DNA of 64,000 nucleotides from contig JALHPU010000006.1 of NCBI GenBank assembly GCA_022842325.1, positions 105,898 to 169,897 on the forward strand, given 5' to 3'. This DNA comes from Sulfuritalea sp. GTDB lineage: Bacteria; Pseudomonadota; Gammaproteobacteria; Burkholderiales; Rhodocyclaceae. Both the position numbers and the translations under genes were made by a program. Below, piece by piece: positions 16,705 through 24,907 of the stretch (its first letter is position 1; every line of letters begins with the position of its first letter). The notes below the pieces were generated by a model. The model had not been told where the DNA came from. It was given only the letters and a program-made list of their open reading frames with translations, and made no database searches.

Positions 16705-17540
16705 AACAATTCCGCGACCGCACCGCGGTCATCACCGGCGCCGCCAGCGGCATTGGCCTCGAACTGGCGCGCCGCGCCGCCGCCGAAGGCATGAACCTGG
16801 TGCTGGCCGACATCGAGGCCGCCAAGCTCGACGCTGCCGCCGCCAGCCTCGGCCTCGATGCCAAGCGCATCCTGGCACGGTGCACCGACGTCAGCCGCGA
16901 GGACGAAATCGCCGCGCTGGCCGATGCCGCCTTCGCCCGCTTCGGCGGCGTGCATCTGCTGTGCAACAACGCCGGCGTCGGCCTCACCCGCGTCGCTTGG
17001 GAGCTGACCACGGCCGACTGGAACTGGGTGCTCGGCGTCGACCTGTGGAGCGTGATCCACGGCGTGCAGCATTTCGTGCCGCGCATGCTGAAGCAGGAAG
17101 AAGGCGGCCACGTGGTGAATACCTCCTCGGTCGCCGGCCTGCTGTCCACACCCGGCATGGCGGCCTACAACGTCGCCAAGCACGGCGTGGTGACGCTGTC
17201 GGAAACGCTCTACGGCGAACTGCTGGCGGCCAAGGCCAGGGTCGGCGTCTCACTGCTGTGCCCGGCCTGGGTGCCGACGGCGATCCACGAATCGGCGCGC
17301 AACCGGCAGGAGCGCTTCGGCGAGGTCAAGCCGGCCGCGGGCCTCTCGGCAAGCTACGAGCAGCGCATGGCGAGCGCCGTCAAGTCGGGCCGGCTCACCG
17401 CCGCCGACATGGCCAACGAAGTGTTCGCGGCCGTGAGCGAAGACCGCTTCTACGTGATCCCCCATCGCAAGATCAACAATGCCATCCAGTTGCGCATGGA
17501 CGACATCATGCAGCTGCGCAATCCCACACAACTCGGCTAA
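16701..17540 (+). CDS. SDR-family oxidoreductase
   Basis: A 279-residue short-chain dehydrogenase/reductase. The Rossmann motif TGAASGIG (12-19), NNAG (89-92) and the catalytic Ser142/143, Tyr156 and Lys160 (YNVAK) are all present. It would interconvert an alcohol and a ketone or aldehyde with NAD(P)H. The ATG overlaps the TetR stop (ATGA), and GGAGGA is 7 bases upstream, so it is co-transcribed with the regulator. Its place next to an MDR reductase, an ALDH and divergent ester synthases suggests metabolism of long-chain or alicyclic alcohols, but the substrate is not readable from sequence. Confidence 0.88.
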   Translation: MKQFRDRTAVITGAASGIGLELARRAAAEGMNLVLADIEAAKLDAAAASLGLDAKRILARCTDVSREDEIAALADAAFARFGGVHLLCNNAGVGLTRVAWELTTADWNWVLGVDLWSVIHGVQHFVPRMLKQEEGGHVVNTSSVAGLLSTPGMAAYNVAKHGVVTLSETLYGELLAAKARVGVSLLCPAWVPTAIHESARNRQERFGEVKPAAGLSASYEQRMASAVKSGRLTAADMANEVFAAVSEDRFYVIPHRKINNAIQLRMDDIMQLRNPTQLG

Positions 17541-17567
17541 ACCAAAAACTACAAAAGGACGTCCCCA

Positions 17568-18548
17568 ATGAAAGCACTCGTTTGCGAAGCCTATGGTCCG
17601 ATAGCCAATCTGGTGGTCAAGGACATCCCCTCCCCCGTGCCCGGCCCGAAACAGGTTCTGATCGACGTCAAAGCCGCGGCGGTGAACTTTCCCGATGCGC
17701 TGATGGTGCAGGGCCTCTACCAGGTCAAGCCGCCGCTGCCCTTCACGCCGGGTGCCGAGATCGCCGGCATCGTCAAGGCGGTCGGCGCCGAGGTGAAGCA
17801 CCACAAGGTCGGCGACCGCGTCATCGCGCTGTGCAGCACCGGCGGCTTCGCCGAGGAATGCCTGGCCGACATGGCGCGCACCATGCCGCTCGCGGCCGGC
17901 ATGGATTTCGACACCGGCGCGGCGCTGGTACTGACCTACTGCACCTCGCTGCATGCGCTGAAGGATTGCGGCCACATGCAGCCCGGCGAAACCCTGGTGG
18001 TGCTCGGTGCCGCCGGCGGCGTCGGCATTTCGGCGATCGAGATCGGCAAGGCCATGGGCGCGCGCGTGATCGCCGCCGCATCCTCCGACGACAAGCTGGA
18101 ACTGTGCCGCAAAGTCGGCGCTGACGAGACGGTGAATTACAGCACCGAGAACCTCAAGGACCGCATCAATGAGCTCACCGGTGGCAAGGGCGCCGACCTG
18201 GTCTATGACCCGGTCGGCGGACCCTACACCGAGCCGGCGGTGCGCGCCCTGGCCTGGCGCGGACGCCTCTTGATCATCGGCTTCGCCGCCGGCGAAATCC
18301 CGAAGATCCCGCTCAACCTGGCGCTGCTCAAGGAGCGCTCGCTGGTCGGTGTATATTGGGGCGACTCGACCCGCCACGATCCCGCCGGCCACCTCGCCAA
18401 CCTGCACCAGCTTCACGAATGGTTCGCCGCCGGCAAGATCCGTCCCGTCGTCAGCGAGAGTTTCCCGCTCGCTGCGGCAGGCGATGCCATCGCAAGGATT
18501 GCCAACCGCCAGGTCAAGGGCAAAATCGTCGTCATTCCAACCGCCTAA
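17568..18548 (+). CDS. NADPH:quinone-oxidoreductase-like MDR family protein
   Basis: A 326-residue medium-chain dehydrogenase/reductase without zinc ligands: the quinone oxidoreductase / enoyl-reductase branch. Visible are the N-terminal GroES-like fold with AAAVNFPDALMVQGLYQ and PFTPGAEIAG, the nucleotide motif LGAAGGVG (about 144-151), and VYDPVGGPYTEPAVRAL in the C-terminal half. It probably reduces an activated double bond or quinone with NADPH. It lies 27 bases after the SDR gene on the same strand and is followed by the interspersed repeat at 18571 and an aldehyde dehydrogenase. Confidence 0.87.
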   Translation: MKALVCEAYGPIANLVVKDIPSPVPGPKQVLIDVKAAAVNFPDALMVQGLYQVKPPLPFTPGAEIAGIVKAVGAEVKHHKVGDRVIALCSTGGFAEECLADMARTMPLAAGMDFDTGAALVLTYCTSLHALKDCGHMQPGETLVVLGAAGGVGISAIEIGKAMGARVIAAASSDDKLELCRKVGADETVNYSTENLKDRINELTGGKGADLVYDPVGGPYTEPAVRALAWRGRLLIIGFAAGEIPKIPLNLALLKERSLVGVYWGDSTRHDPAGHLANLHQLHEWFAAGKIRPVVSESFPLAAAGDAIARIANRQVKGKIVVIPTA

Positions 18549-18570
18549 CGAATACCGAGTCACCTCCAGC

Positions 18571-18640
18571 CGTCATTCCGGCGAATGCCGGAATCCAGTG
18601 CCCTCAGAGACCTGGACCCCGGCGTCCGCCGGGGTGACGA
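18571..18640. repeat. Interspersed two-hairpin repeat element
   Basis: A 70-base element whose ends are imperfect inverted repeats (CGTCATTCCGGC on the left against the reverse complement of GCCGGGGTGACG on the right, 10 of 12 matching). The left half forms a hairpin around TTCCGGCGAATGCCGGAA and the right half one around CCCCGGCGTCCGCCGGGG. Such pairs flanking a CCAGT...CTGG core are familiar as dispersed repeats in proteobacterial genomes. It sits between the MDR and ALDH genes and could act as a weak terminator or mRNA stabiliser. Confidence 0.75.
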
Positions 18641-18674
18641 ACAATCAGTCATCCACTTGATCACAAGGAACAGC

Positions 18675-20114
18675 ATGGAACAGCGCACACAGTTTTACAT
18701 CGACGGACTATGGGTAGCCCCGGCCGGCAGCGGCAGCATCGAAGTCTTCTCGCCCACCGACGGCGCCCTGCTGGCGACCGTGCCGCAAGGCAATGCGGCC
18801 GATGCCGATAAGGCGGTGATGGCGGCGCGGCGTGCCTTCGACGCCTGGAGCGTGACCCCGGCCGCCGAGCGCGCCGCGTACCTGAAGAAAATCCAGGAGG
18901 GCCTCAAGGCCCGCACTGACGAGATTGCCAAGGCCATCACGCTGGAAATGGGCATGCCCTACAAGTTCTCGCAGCGCATCCAGGTCGGCTCGCCGACCGC
19001 CAGCTTCGGCATGTACTCGAAAATGCTGGCCGACTTCCCCTTCGAGGAGAGGGTCGGCAATTCGAAAGTGGTGCGCGAGGCGGTTGGCGTGGTGGTCGCC
19101 ATCACGCCCTGGAACTATCCGCTGCACCAGATCGCCGCCAAGGTCGCCGCCGCGCTGGCCGCCGGCTGCACCGTGGTGCTGAAGCCCTCGGAAGTCGCGC
19201 CGCTGAATGCCTTCCTGCTGGCCGAGATCATCCATGCCGCCGGCGTGCCGGCCGGCGTGTTCAACCTCGTCACCGGTTACGGGCCGGCGATCGGCGAGGC
19301 ACTGGTGACGCACCGGGAAGTCGACATGGTCTCCTTCACCGGCTCCACGCGCGCCGGTACCCGCGTCTCGGAACTCGCCTCGGCCACGGTCAAGCGCGTG
19401 GCGCTGGAACTCGGCGGCAAGTCGGCCGCGATCATCCTCGACGACGCCGACTTCAATGTGGCCGTGAAGGGCGTGGTCGGCAACTGCTACCTCAACTCGG
19501 GCCAGACCTGCACCGCCCACACCCGCATGCTGGTGCCGGCCGCGCGCTATGCCGAAGCCGCCAGGCTCGCCGTCGAGGCGGCCCAGGCCTACCGCGTCGG
19601 CGACCCCATGGCCGAGGGCGTCACGCTCGGCCCGCTGGCCTCGAAGATGCAGCAGGACCGCGTGCGCGAGTACATCGCCAAGGGCATCGCCGAAGGCTGC
19701 GAACTGCTGACCGGCGGCGGCGACCTGCCCGAGGGCGTGAATGCCAGCGGCTATTACGTGAAGCCGACCATCTTCGGCAAGGTCAAGCCCGACGCCACCA
19801 TCGCCCAGGAGGAAATCTTCGGCCCGGTGCTTTCGATCATCAGCTACAGCGACGAGGACGATGCCGTGCGCATCGCCAACAACACGGTCTACGGCCTCGC
19901 CGGCGGCGTCTGGTCGGGCAGCGACGAACACGCGGAAAAGGTCGCGCGTCGCGTCCGCACCGGTCAGGTCGAGATCAACGGCGGCACCTTCAACCTCTAC
20001 GCGCCCTTCGGCGGCTACAAGCAGTCCGGCAACGGCCGCGAACTGGGCAAATACGGCCTCGAAGACTTCCTCGAATACAAGGCCATGCAGTTCAAACCGG
20101 CGCCGAAAGCCTGA
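18675..20114 (+). CDS. Aldehyde dehydrogenase family protein
   Basis: A 479-residue NAD(P)-dependent ALDH. Motifs: TPWNYP (154-159), KPSEVAP, the general base Glu245 in LELGGKS, the nucleophile Cys279 in NSGQTCTA, and [13 protein letters not shown] lies 5 bases before the ATG at 18675; the frame is open upstream but only across the repeat element. As the last gene of the TetR-SDR-MDR-ALDH arm, it would finish the oxidation of an alcohol-derived aldehyde to the acid. A strong bidirectional terminator follows. Confidence 0.88.
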   Translation: MEQRTQFYIDGLWVAPAGSGSIEVFSPTDGALLATVPQGNAADADKAVMAARRAFDAWSVTPAAERAAYLKKIQEGLKARTDEIAKAITLEMGMPYKFSQRIQVGSPTASFGMYSKMLADFPFEERVGNSKVVREAVGVVVAITPWNYPLHQIAAKVAAALAAGCTVVLKPSEVAPLNAFLLAEIIHAAGVPAGVFNLVTGYGPAIGEALVTHREVDMVSFTGSTRAGTRVSELASATVKRVALELGGKSAAIILDDADFNVAVKGVVGNCYLNSGQTCTAHTRMLVPAARYAEAARLAVEAAQAYRVGDPMAEGVTLGPLASKMQQDRVREYIAKGIAEGCELLTGGGDLPEGVNASGYYVKPTIFGKVKPDATIAQEEIFGPVLSIISYSDEDDAVRIANNTVYGLAGGVWSGSDEHAEKVARRVRTGQVEINGGTFNLYAPFGGYKQSGNGRELGKYGLEDFLEYKAMQFKPAPKA

Positions 20115-20137
20115 GCGGCAGCGCTCTGACGCACGGC

Positions 20138-20171
20138 AAAAAGGGCGCGGATCGATCCGCGCCCTTTTTTT
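20138..20171. terminator. Rho-independent bidirectional terminator
   Basis: A perfect inverted repeat (20138-20169) with a GC-rich core GGGCGCGGATC / GATCCGCGCCC flanked by A5 on the left and T7 on the right. It ends the plus-strand ALDH operon and, read the other way, the minus-strand DoxX gene ending at 20211. Confidence 0.88.
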
Positions 20172-20210
20172 CCGACTGCCGCACGCGACGGCAGCGAGCT
20201 TCATTGCCGC

Positions 20211-20663
20211 TCAGACGTTGCGCGCCAGGACCGGATTAAAACGGGTGGCTGTCGCGGCGGCAAGCCGGGCATCGATGCTCAGCGGACCGGCACCCAGCGC
20301 CGAGATCAGCAACATGCCGCCCGCCACCGAGAGGTTCTTCATGAACAGCAGCTGGGTGACGAATTGCTGCTCCGCCGGGGCCGACCACCAGGCGTGGAAG
20401 ACAACGCTGGCGGCCACGGTGAACACGGCCAGCGCGAGTCCGGTCAGGCGCACCTGGTAACCCAGCACCAACGCCAGCCCGCCGAACAGCTCCAGCGCGC
20501 CGACCGCGACCGCCAGCACAGTCGGCGCCGGCAGCCCGCCGCTGGCGATGAAGGCCGCGGTGCCCGGGATATTTCCCAGCTTGCCGAAGCCGGACAGGAT
20601 GAACATCAGCGCCAGCAGCAGGCGACCGATGACGGAAACATAAGCTTTGTAAGAATCGTTCAT
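20211..20663 (-). CDS. DoxX family membrane protein
   Basis: A 150-residue DoxX-type integral membrane protein with four hydrophobic helices. It has the family features GRLLLALMFILSGFGKL at the N-terminus, LELFGGLALVLGYQVRL in the middle, and the C-terminal FMKNLSVAGGMLLI. AGGAGA lies 7 bases before the ATG at 20663. DoxX relatives are often encoded next to pirin, azoreductase or quinone-related genes and are linked to redox or electrophile stress. Here it is grouped with exactly those genes, though a MITE-like element separates it from pirin. Confidence 0.87.
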   Translation of the reverse strand: MNDSYKAYVSVIGRLLLALMFILSGFGKLGNIPGTAAFIASGGLPAPTVLAVAVGALELFGGLALVLGYQVRLTGLALAVFTVAASVVFHAWWSAPAEQQFVTQLLFMKNLSVAGGMLLISALGAGPLSIDARLAAATATRFNPVLARNV

Positions 20664-20700
20664 GGCATTTCTCCTGGTAAATAAATTAAATCGGGATGTC

Positions 20701-20846
20701 AGAACTTGTGAAGAAATCGTAGCGAGCGGGTCGCAGCGGGGTGCGGCCGGAGCGCAGCTGCCGGAATGTACGTTTTTGTACATGAGGATAGCGAGCACCG
20801 CCCAAGCCCCGATCCGGCACGCGCAGTAGATTTATTCACAAGCTCT
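20701..20846. mobile_element. MITE-like 146-bp element with 18-bp terminal inverted repeats
   Basis: The left end (AGAACTTGTGAAGAAATC, 20701-20718) and the reverse complement of the right end (AGAGCTTGTGAATAAATC, from 20829-20846) match at 16 of 18 positions. The interior is GC-rich and contains a small hairpin TGTACGTTTTTGTACA near its middle; it has no open frame of note. The architecture is that of a non-autonomous miniature element. Its right end supplies the first base of the stop codon of the pirin gene, and its left end sits in the leader of the DoxX gene. Confidence 0.65.
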
Positions 20847-21721
20847 CAGGCCAGGCGCCCGTCCCGAAAGTCATTAAGCGCCTGGTAAATCTCCTGGTCC
20901 GTGTTCATCACGAACGGACCGTATTGGGCAATGGCTTCATGCAGCGGCTGGCCGACGATCAGCAATGCTTTCGCGTCGCCAACGGCTTCGATCACGACGC
21001 CGTCGGCCTCTGCCGCATTGGCCAGGATCGCCATGCGTTGCGCCGGCAGGGTTTCCGCACCGATGCGCACTTCGCCGCGATAGACATAAACGAAGGCGTT
21101 GTGTGCGGCCGGCAGCGGCTGTGCGAAGCGCGCACCGGCGGGCAGGTGCAGATCGAGATACAGCGGTGCCGTCGCCTCGCGCGTCACCGCACCGGCGACG
21201 CCGTGGCTCGCGCCGGCGATCACGGTCACGCCGACGCCGGCATCGGTGACGAAGCGCGGCAACTCGGCTGCGGCGAAATCGCGATACCAGGGCTCGCTCA
21301 TCTTGTCCCTGGCGGGCAGGTTCAGCCAGAGCTGGAAACCTTCCATGACGCCGGCTTCCTGCTGCGGAATCTCGGAATGGATCACGCCGCGGCCGGCGGT
21401 CATCCACTGCACGCCGCCATTTTCGAGCAGGCCTTCATGGCCCGCGCTGTCGCGATGCTGCATGCGGCCGGCGATCATGTAGGTGATCGTCTCGAAGCCG
21501 CGATGCGGATGGTCTGGAAAGCCGGCGATGTAGTCGTCCGGATTGTCGCTGCCGAATGCGTCGAGCATCAGGAAGGGATCCAGCCGGCGCTGCAGCGGCT
21601 GGGTCAGCACCCGCGTCAGCTTGACGCCGGCACCGTCCGACGTGGGCCGGCCGACGACGAGGCGCTCGACGCCGCGTGACCGGTGGACCTGTTCGCTGTG
21701 ACGGATGGGCTTGCTTGTCAT
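20846..21721 (-). CDS. Pirin family protein
   Basis: A 291-residue bicupin pirin. The metal-binding cupin is visible: His residues in FPDHPHRGFET and the His/Glu of GRGVIHSEIP, matching the iron ligands of characterised pirins. Some bacterial pirins act as quercetin 2,3-dioxygenases or redox-sensing regulators. The start ATG at 21721 has GAGGAG 7 bases upstream; the longer open frame is not family-like. It is downstream of the azoreductase gene (46 bases) and probably co-transcribed with it under the divergent LysR. Confidence 0.9.
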   Translation of the reverse strand: MTSKPIRHSEQVHRSRGVERLVVGRPTSDGAGVKLTRVLTQPLQRRLDPFLMLDAFGSDNPDDYIAGFPDHPHRGFETITYMIAGRMQHRDSAGHEGLLENGGVQWMTAGRGVIHSEIPQQEAGVMEGFQLWLNLPARDKMSEPWYRDFAAAELPRFVTDAGVGVTVIAGASHGVAGAVTREATAPLYLDLHLPAGARFAQPLPAAHNAFVYVYRGEVRIGAETLPAQRMAILANAAEADGVVIEAVGDAKALLIVGQPLHEAIAQYGPFVMNTDQEIYQALNDFRDGRLA

Positions 21722-21767
21722 GTTGGCTCCTCGATCGGGTCGATGAATGCGTTGCGGCAATCCGGGT

Positions 21768-22367
21768 TCAGGCCAGTGCCGCGGCCAGGTCTTCTTCGGC
21801 CTGGGCGAAGCCCCGCGCCGCGGCTTCCGCGCCCATGTTGAGCCCTTCGGCATAGATGAAATGCACGTCCGTCATGCCAAGGAAGCCGAGCACGGTCTTC
21901 AGGTAGGGCACCTGGCTGTCGGCCTCGGTGCCGCGATAGCTGCCGCCGCGGGCGAGGGCGACATAAACCATCTTGCCCTTGAGCAGGCCTTCGGGGCCCT
22001 GTTCGGTGTAACGGAAGGTCACGCCGTTGCGGGCGATGGCATCAATCCAGTTCTTCAACTGCACCGGCACGCCGAAGTTGTACATCGGCACGCCGAGCAC
22101 GATCGCGTCGGCGGCCTGGATCTCGGCGATCAGCGCGTCGTCGAGGGCGACTCGCGCCGCCTGCTCGGCGGTGCGCTGCTCGGCCGGGGTGAACAACGCA
22201 CCGAGCGCGGCTTCGTCCAGCACCGGATGCGGGGTGACGGCAAGGTCGCGCACCGTGAGGCTGGCCGCCGGCGTAGCTGCCTGCAGGCGAGCCACGATGG
22301 AATTGGCGACGCGGGTGGAATTGGCGGCTTCGCGACGGGCGCTGGCATTGATTTGCAGAATGTTCAT
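21768..22367 (-). CDS. azoR: FMN-dependent NADH-azoreductase
   Basis: A 199-residue flavodoxin-fold azoreductase/NADH:quinone reductase. The N-terminus [13 protein letters not shown] and the FMN-binding loop [17 protein letters not shown], followed by ARGGSYRG, are family signatures. It reduces azo dyes and quinones by two electrons using NADH and FMN. AAGGAGA is 7 bases before the ATG. It is divergent from a LysR gene with a palindromic operator between them, the usual arrangement for quinone/azo-compound-induced detoxification; DoxX and pirin follow on the same strand. Confidence 0.92.
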   Translation of the reverse strand: MNILQINASARREAANSTRVANSIVARLQAATPAASLTVRDLAVTPHPVLDEAALGALFTPAEQRTAEQAARVALDDALIAEIQAADAIVLGVPMYNFGVPVQLKNWIDAIARNGVTFRYTEQGPEGLLKGKMVYVALARGGSYRGTEADSQVPYLKTVLGFLGMTDVHFIYAEGLNMGAEAAARGFAQAEEDLAAALA

Positions 22368-22450
22368 TTGCTTCTCCTTGGGTAATTGATGATCTGATGC
22401 GTACTTTATTGATGTCCAAGAAAGAACAGAAGCCCATAGATCGGATAACA

Positions 22451-22470
22451 TTGTTCCACCAATGGAACAA
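22451..22470. promoter_or_regulatory. Palindromic LysR operator overlapping the LysR start codon
   Basis: A perfect 8-base inverted repeat, TTGTTCCA (22451-22458) and TGGAACAA (22463-22470), with a 4-base spacer. It contains the T-N11-A core typical of LysR sites. The ATG of the LysR gene (22462) lies inside it. It is 84 bases upstream of the azoreductase start, so one protein could regulate both directions. Confidence 0.7.
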
Positions 22471-23361
22471 TATGAGCCCAATGACCTGCTGATATTTGCC
22501 CGCGTGGCCGAAGCCGGCAGCTTCAGCCGCGCTGCGGAACGCATCGGCCTGCCCAAATCCACCGTGTCGCGGCGCATCGCTTTTCTGGAAGAGCAGCTCG
22601 GCGAACGCCTGATGCTGCGTACCACGCGTCGCCTGACGCTGACCGAGTTCGGACTGCAGCTGCTGGAGCACGCGCGTCAGGTGGCGGCAGAGGTCGATGC
22701 CGTCAAGGCGCTCAGCGAATACCGGCAGGCACGTCCCAGCGGCCGCCTGCGGGTATCGATGCCAAACGATTTCGCGACCGTGCTGCTGACCGACATGCTG
22801 GCGGCCTTCGTCGCGCTGCATCCCGCGGTGTCGCTGGAGCTCGATCTCTCGCCGCGACGCGTCGACCTGCTCGGGGAGAATTTCGATCTCGCGGTGCGCA
22901 TCGGCGACCTGCCCGACGACACGCTGCTGGCCGCGCGGCGCATCGCCGTGTTTCCCAGCGGCCTCTACGCCGCCCCGGCCTATCTGGCCGAGCGCGGCGA
23001 GCCGGCATCACCGGAGGGTCTCGATCAGCACGACACGCTGAGGTTGCTCGGACGCAATGGCGAAGCCGCAAGCTGGACCCTGATCTCGGCCGAGCGCCGC
23101 TGGGAAGGCGCCCCGCCGGCGCGTCTGGTCGCCAATGCGCCGGAGTTGCTGATCAACCTCGCCCGGGCGGGCGCCGGCATTGCTGCCGTACCCGACTACT
23201 TTGCCGCGCCCAGCGTGCGGCGCGGCGAATTGCGGCGGGTGCTGCCCGATTGGCAGATGCCTTCGCCTACCGCGTGGGTGGTATTCCCGGGACGTCGCCT
23301 GATGCCGGCGAAGACGCGGGCATTCATCGACATGCTCGAAGCGGCGCTGGCGGGAAGCTAG
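22462..23361 (+). CDS. LysR-family transcriptional regulator
   Basis: A 299-residue LysR regulator. The winged HTH is at residues 8-66 ([36 protein letters not shown]). The PBP2-type effector domain is at about 92-295, of the CrgA/AaeR-like kind, which often sense aromatics or quinones. No Shine-Dalgarno precedes the ATG, which lies within the operator palindrome, so the mRNA may be leaderless or nearly so. Divergent from azoR/pirin; it probably activates them and represses itself. Confidence 0.9.
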   Translation: MEQYEPNDLLIFARVAEAGSFSRAAERIGLPKSTVSRRIAFLEEQLGERLMLRTTRRLTLTEFGLQLLEHARQVAAEVDAVKALSEYRQARPSGRLRVSMPNDFATVLLTDMLAAFVALHPAVSLELDLSPRRVDLLGENFDLAVRIGDLPDDTLLAARRIAVFPSGLYAAPAYLAERGEPASPEGLDQHDTLRLLGRNGEAASWTLISAERRWEGAPPARLVANAPELLINLARAGAGIAAVPDYFAAPSVRRGELRRVLPDWQMPSPTAWVVFPGRRLMPAKTRAFIDMLEAALAGS

Positions 23362-24031
23362 TCGACTCAGTTCGTCGCTGCCTGTTCCGGGCGCGCCCGG
23401 GCAGGCTCAAGGACATCGGCTAGCGATAACGACACGCAGCACAATTCGGTGCCAGCATCGTCAGCAACCTGAACGAGCCTCTTGCATAGGCGTTGGTTAC
23501 CGGGCATTGACTCGGGCTGCTGTCCAGATCCTTGTTCCACCGAGCGACCTTGCAGGCCCAGAGCCGATTGGTTTTTCTTCGTTCCCGGCAATGTGCCTGG
23601 GATTCGGCGGAAGGATCGGCGGAATTTCCTCGTGTATCGTGGGTTTCCATGATTCTCGTACCCGGCTAAGCACCTGGGGCAATGATACAAACAACACAAC
23701 GCAGCAAACAAATCAATCCGTTCTATTATCCATAAACCGTTTTGTTATGCCAAATGGAACGCCATGTGCGCCGGTGGATCGGGCTGGCTCCCCTGGTGCG
23801 GCGCCGGATCGATTCCGCCTTGTGCCGCCTGTCGCCGTCAGGCGACAAATATAAAACCATTCAAATCAACGACCTGATGGCGACAAGCGGAATCCTGTCG
23901 CTGTTCGGCGACGAAACAGCCGTTCCGGCCATCCCCGCAATTCAGGCTATCTATTTGAAGTAAAACATATTTCACGCCATGGCACGGTCGATGCTGAAGT
24001 AGCAGCAGGTATCAGCGACAAGGACCAGACC
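23362..24031. other. Intergenic region with hairpins and a low-GC patch
   Basis: About 670 bases with no recognisable gene. A 14-base perfect palindrome CCGGGCGCGCCCGG (23387-23400) with extended CCTG/CAGG arms follows the LysR stop, but has no T-run. A stem TGTCGCC/GGCGACA with a GTCA loop lies at 23830-23847. The stretch 23690-23760 is notably AT-rich for this region. A 73-codon plus-strand frame at 23742-23963 has no family resemblance and no ribosome site, so I do not call it. Confidence 0.4.
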
Positions 24032-24178
24032 ATGACCAGCAAACCGACGATTGCGAACCTGCCGGCCGGCGCAACCAAAACACCGGCAGCCCGGGCGCTG
24101 TCGACGGACCGATCCCGATCGACTGCAGCGCGTTGCCGCTTCCGGCCGCCGGCACCGACCGGCGCGATTGGAGGATGA
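24032..24178 (+). CDS. Possible small ORF (48 residues) coupled to the next gene
   Basis: An open frame of 48 codons, starting MTSKPTIANLPAG and rich in Ala, Arg, Pro and Thr. AAGGA lies about 9 bases before the ATG. Its TGA lies between the Shine-Dalgarno and the ATG of the next gene (one base between TGA and ATG), an arrangement seen in translational coupling. The composition is not distinctive and no family is recognised; it may be a leader peptide or chance. Confidence 0.3.
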   Translation: MTSKPTIANLPAGATKTPAARALSTDRSRSTAARCRFRPPAPTGAIGG

Positions 24179-24179
24179 A

Positions 24180-24536
24180 ATGGATAAGCCTATCCGCGGA
24201 CTCGCAGTGGCGACGCTGCTCGTCGCATGGGTCGGGCTACCGTCCCCGGTGCAGGCCGATCCGCCGCCATGGGCCCCGGCCCACGGCCATCGCGCCAAGG
24301 AATATCGGTATGTCTATTACCCGCACCACGAGGTCTATTACGCACCGGCGACCCGGCAGGACGGCGGGCGGTGGCGGGTTGGTACCAGCCTGCCGGGCGG
24401 CATCGTGGTCGCGGGCGTTCCCGGCATATCGGTGATCCTCGGTACCGAGCGGCCGTATGAAATGAATACCTACGTGGTGCAGCGCTACGGAGGCAAACGC
24501 CACGAGCGTCACCGACGCCACCGCCACGATGATTAG
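24180..24536 (+). CDS. Small secreted His/Arg-rich protein of unknown function
   Basis: A 118-residue protein with a clear signal peptide (hydrophobic LAVATLLVAWVGL, cleavage likely after SPVQA at about residue 27). The mature part is rich in Pro, His and Tyr (DPPPWAPAHGHRAKEYRYVYYP), then has a short hydrophobic Gly/Val stretch (LPGGIVVAGVPGISVILG). It ends in a basic His-rich tail (RHERHRRHRHDD) that could bind metal or anionic surface polymers. GGAGG is 5 bases before the ATG. It resembles small periplasmic proteins of stress or envelope regulons, but I cannot assign a family. Confidence 0.65.
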   Translation: MDKPIRGLAVATLLVAWVGLPSPVQADPPPWAPAHGHRAKEYRYVYYPHHEVYYAPATRQDGGRWRVGTSLPGGIVVAGVPGISVILGTERPYEMNTYVVQRYGGKRHERHRRHRHDD

Positions 24537-24652
24537 TTCAGCCAGCCGGCGCCGCGACCCGTCCGCTCATGTCTTTCGCGAAACGCCGGCCATGGCCGCA
24601 AGGCCTCCGGAAATCAGCATCCCGACCGCAACTTCACCAAGGAAAGCCCACC

Positions 24653-24865
24653 ATGGATTACAAATACCGCCTACTGCTCCGGGCACGCGACAGGCCCTGC
24701 CCCATGCTGCAACAGATATTCGCCGCCGAAGAGCGTGTCAACGTGCGCGACCTGACCACCCGCGTGACCACGGACGTTCCCGCCCACGAGCTGTCGCCTT
24801 ATCGGCACACGCTGGTGATGAACGGCCTGGAGTACCAGATTCTCAATGTGCTTCGGCAGCGCTGA
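24653..24865 (+). CDS. Small hypothetical protein (70 residues)
   Basis: A 70-residue cytoplasmic-looking protein starting MDYKYRLLLRARDRP. It has a mixed charged sequence (FAAEERVNVRDLTTRVTTDVPAHEL) and no signal or membrane segment. AAGGAAAG about 7 bases upstream of the ATG supports the start. No family recognised. It lies between the secreted small protein and the convergent GGDEF gene and could share the transcript of the former (116-base gap). Confidence 0.5.
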   Translation: MDYKYRLLLRARDRPCPMLQQIFAAEERVNVRDLTTRVTTDVPAHELSPYRHTLVMNGLEYQILNVLRQR

Positions 24866-24907
24866 ACCCGCCGGCCCGCCGATTCCGCGGGCATCAGGGA
24901 TCGGGGG

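Noticed and set aside
22368..22625. Upstream extension of the azoreductase frame
   Set aside because: It would run through the LysR start and operator; the ATG at 22367 has AAGGAGA at ideal spacing and the azoreductase N-terminus.
23387..23405. GC-rich palindrome after the LysR gene as a rho-independent terminator
   Set aside because: A good stem is present but no T-tract follows on either strand, so it was described only as a hairpin.
23742..23963. A 73-codon plus-strand frame in the 23.4-24.0 kb gap
   Set aside because: No ribosome site, no family resemblance, and a mixed composition; not enough to call a gene.
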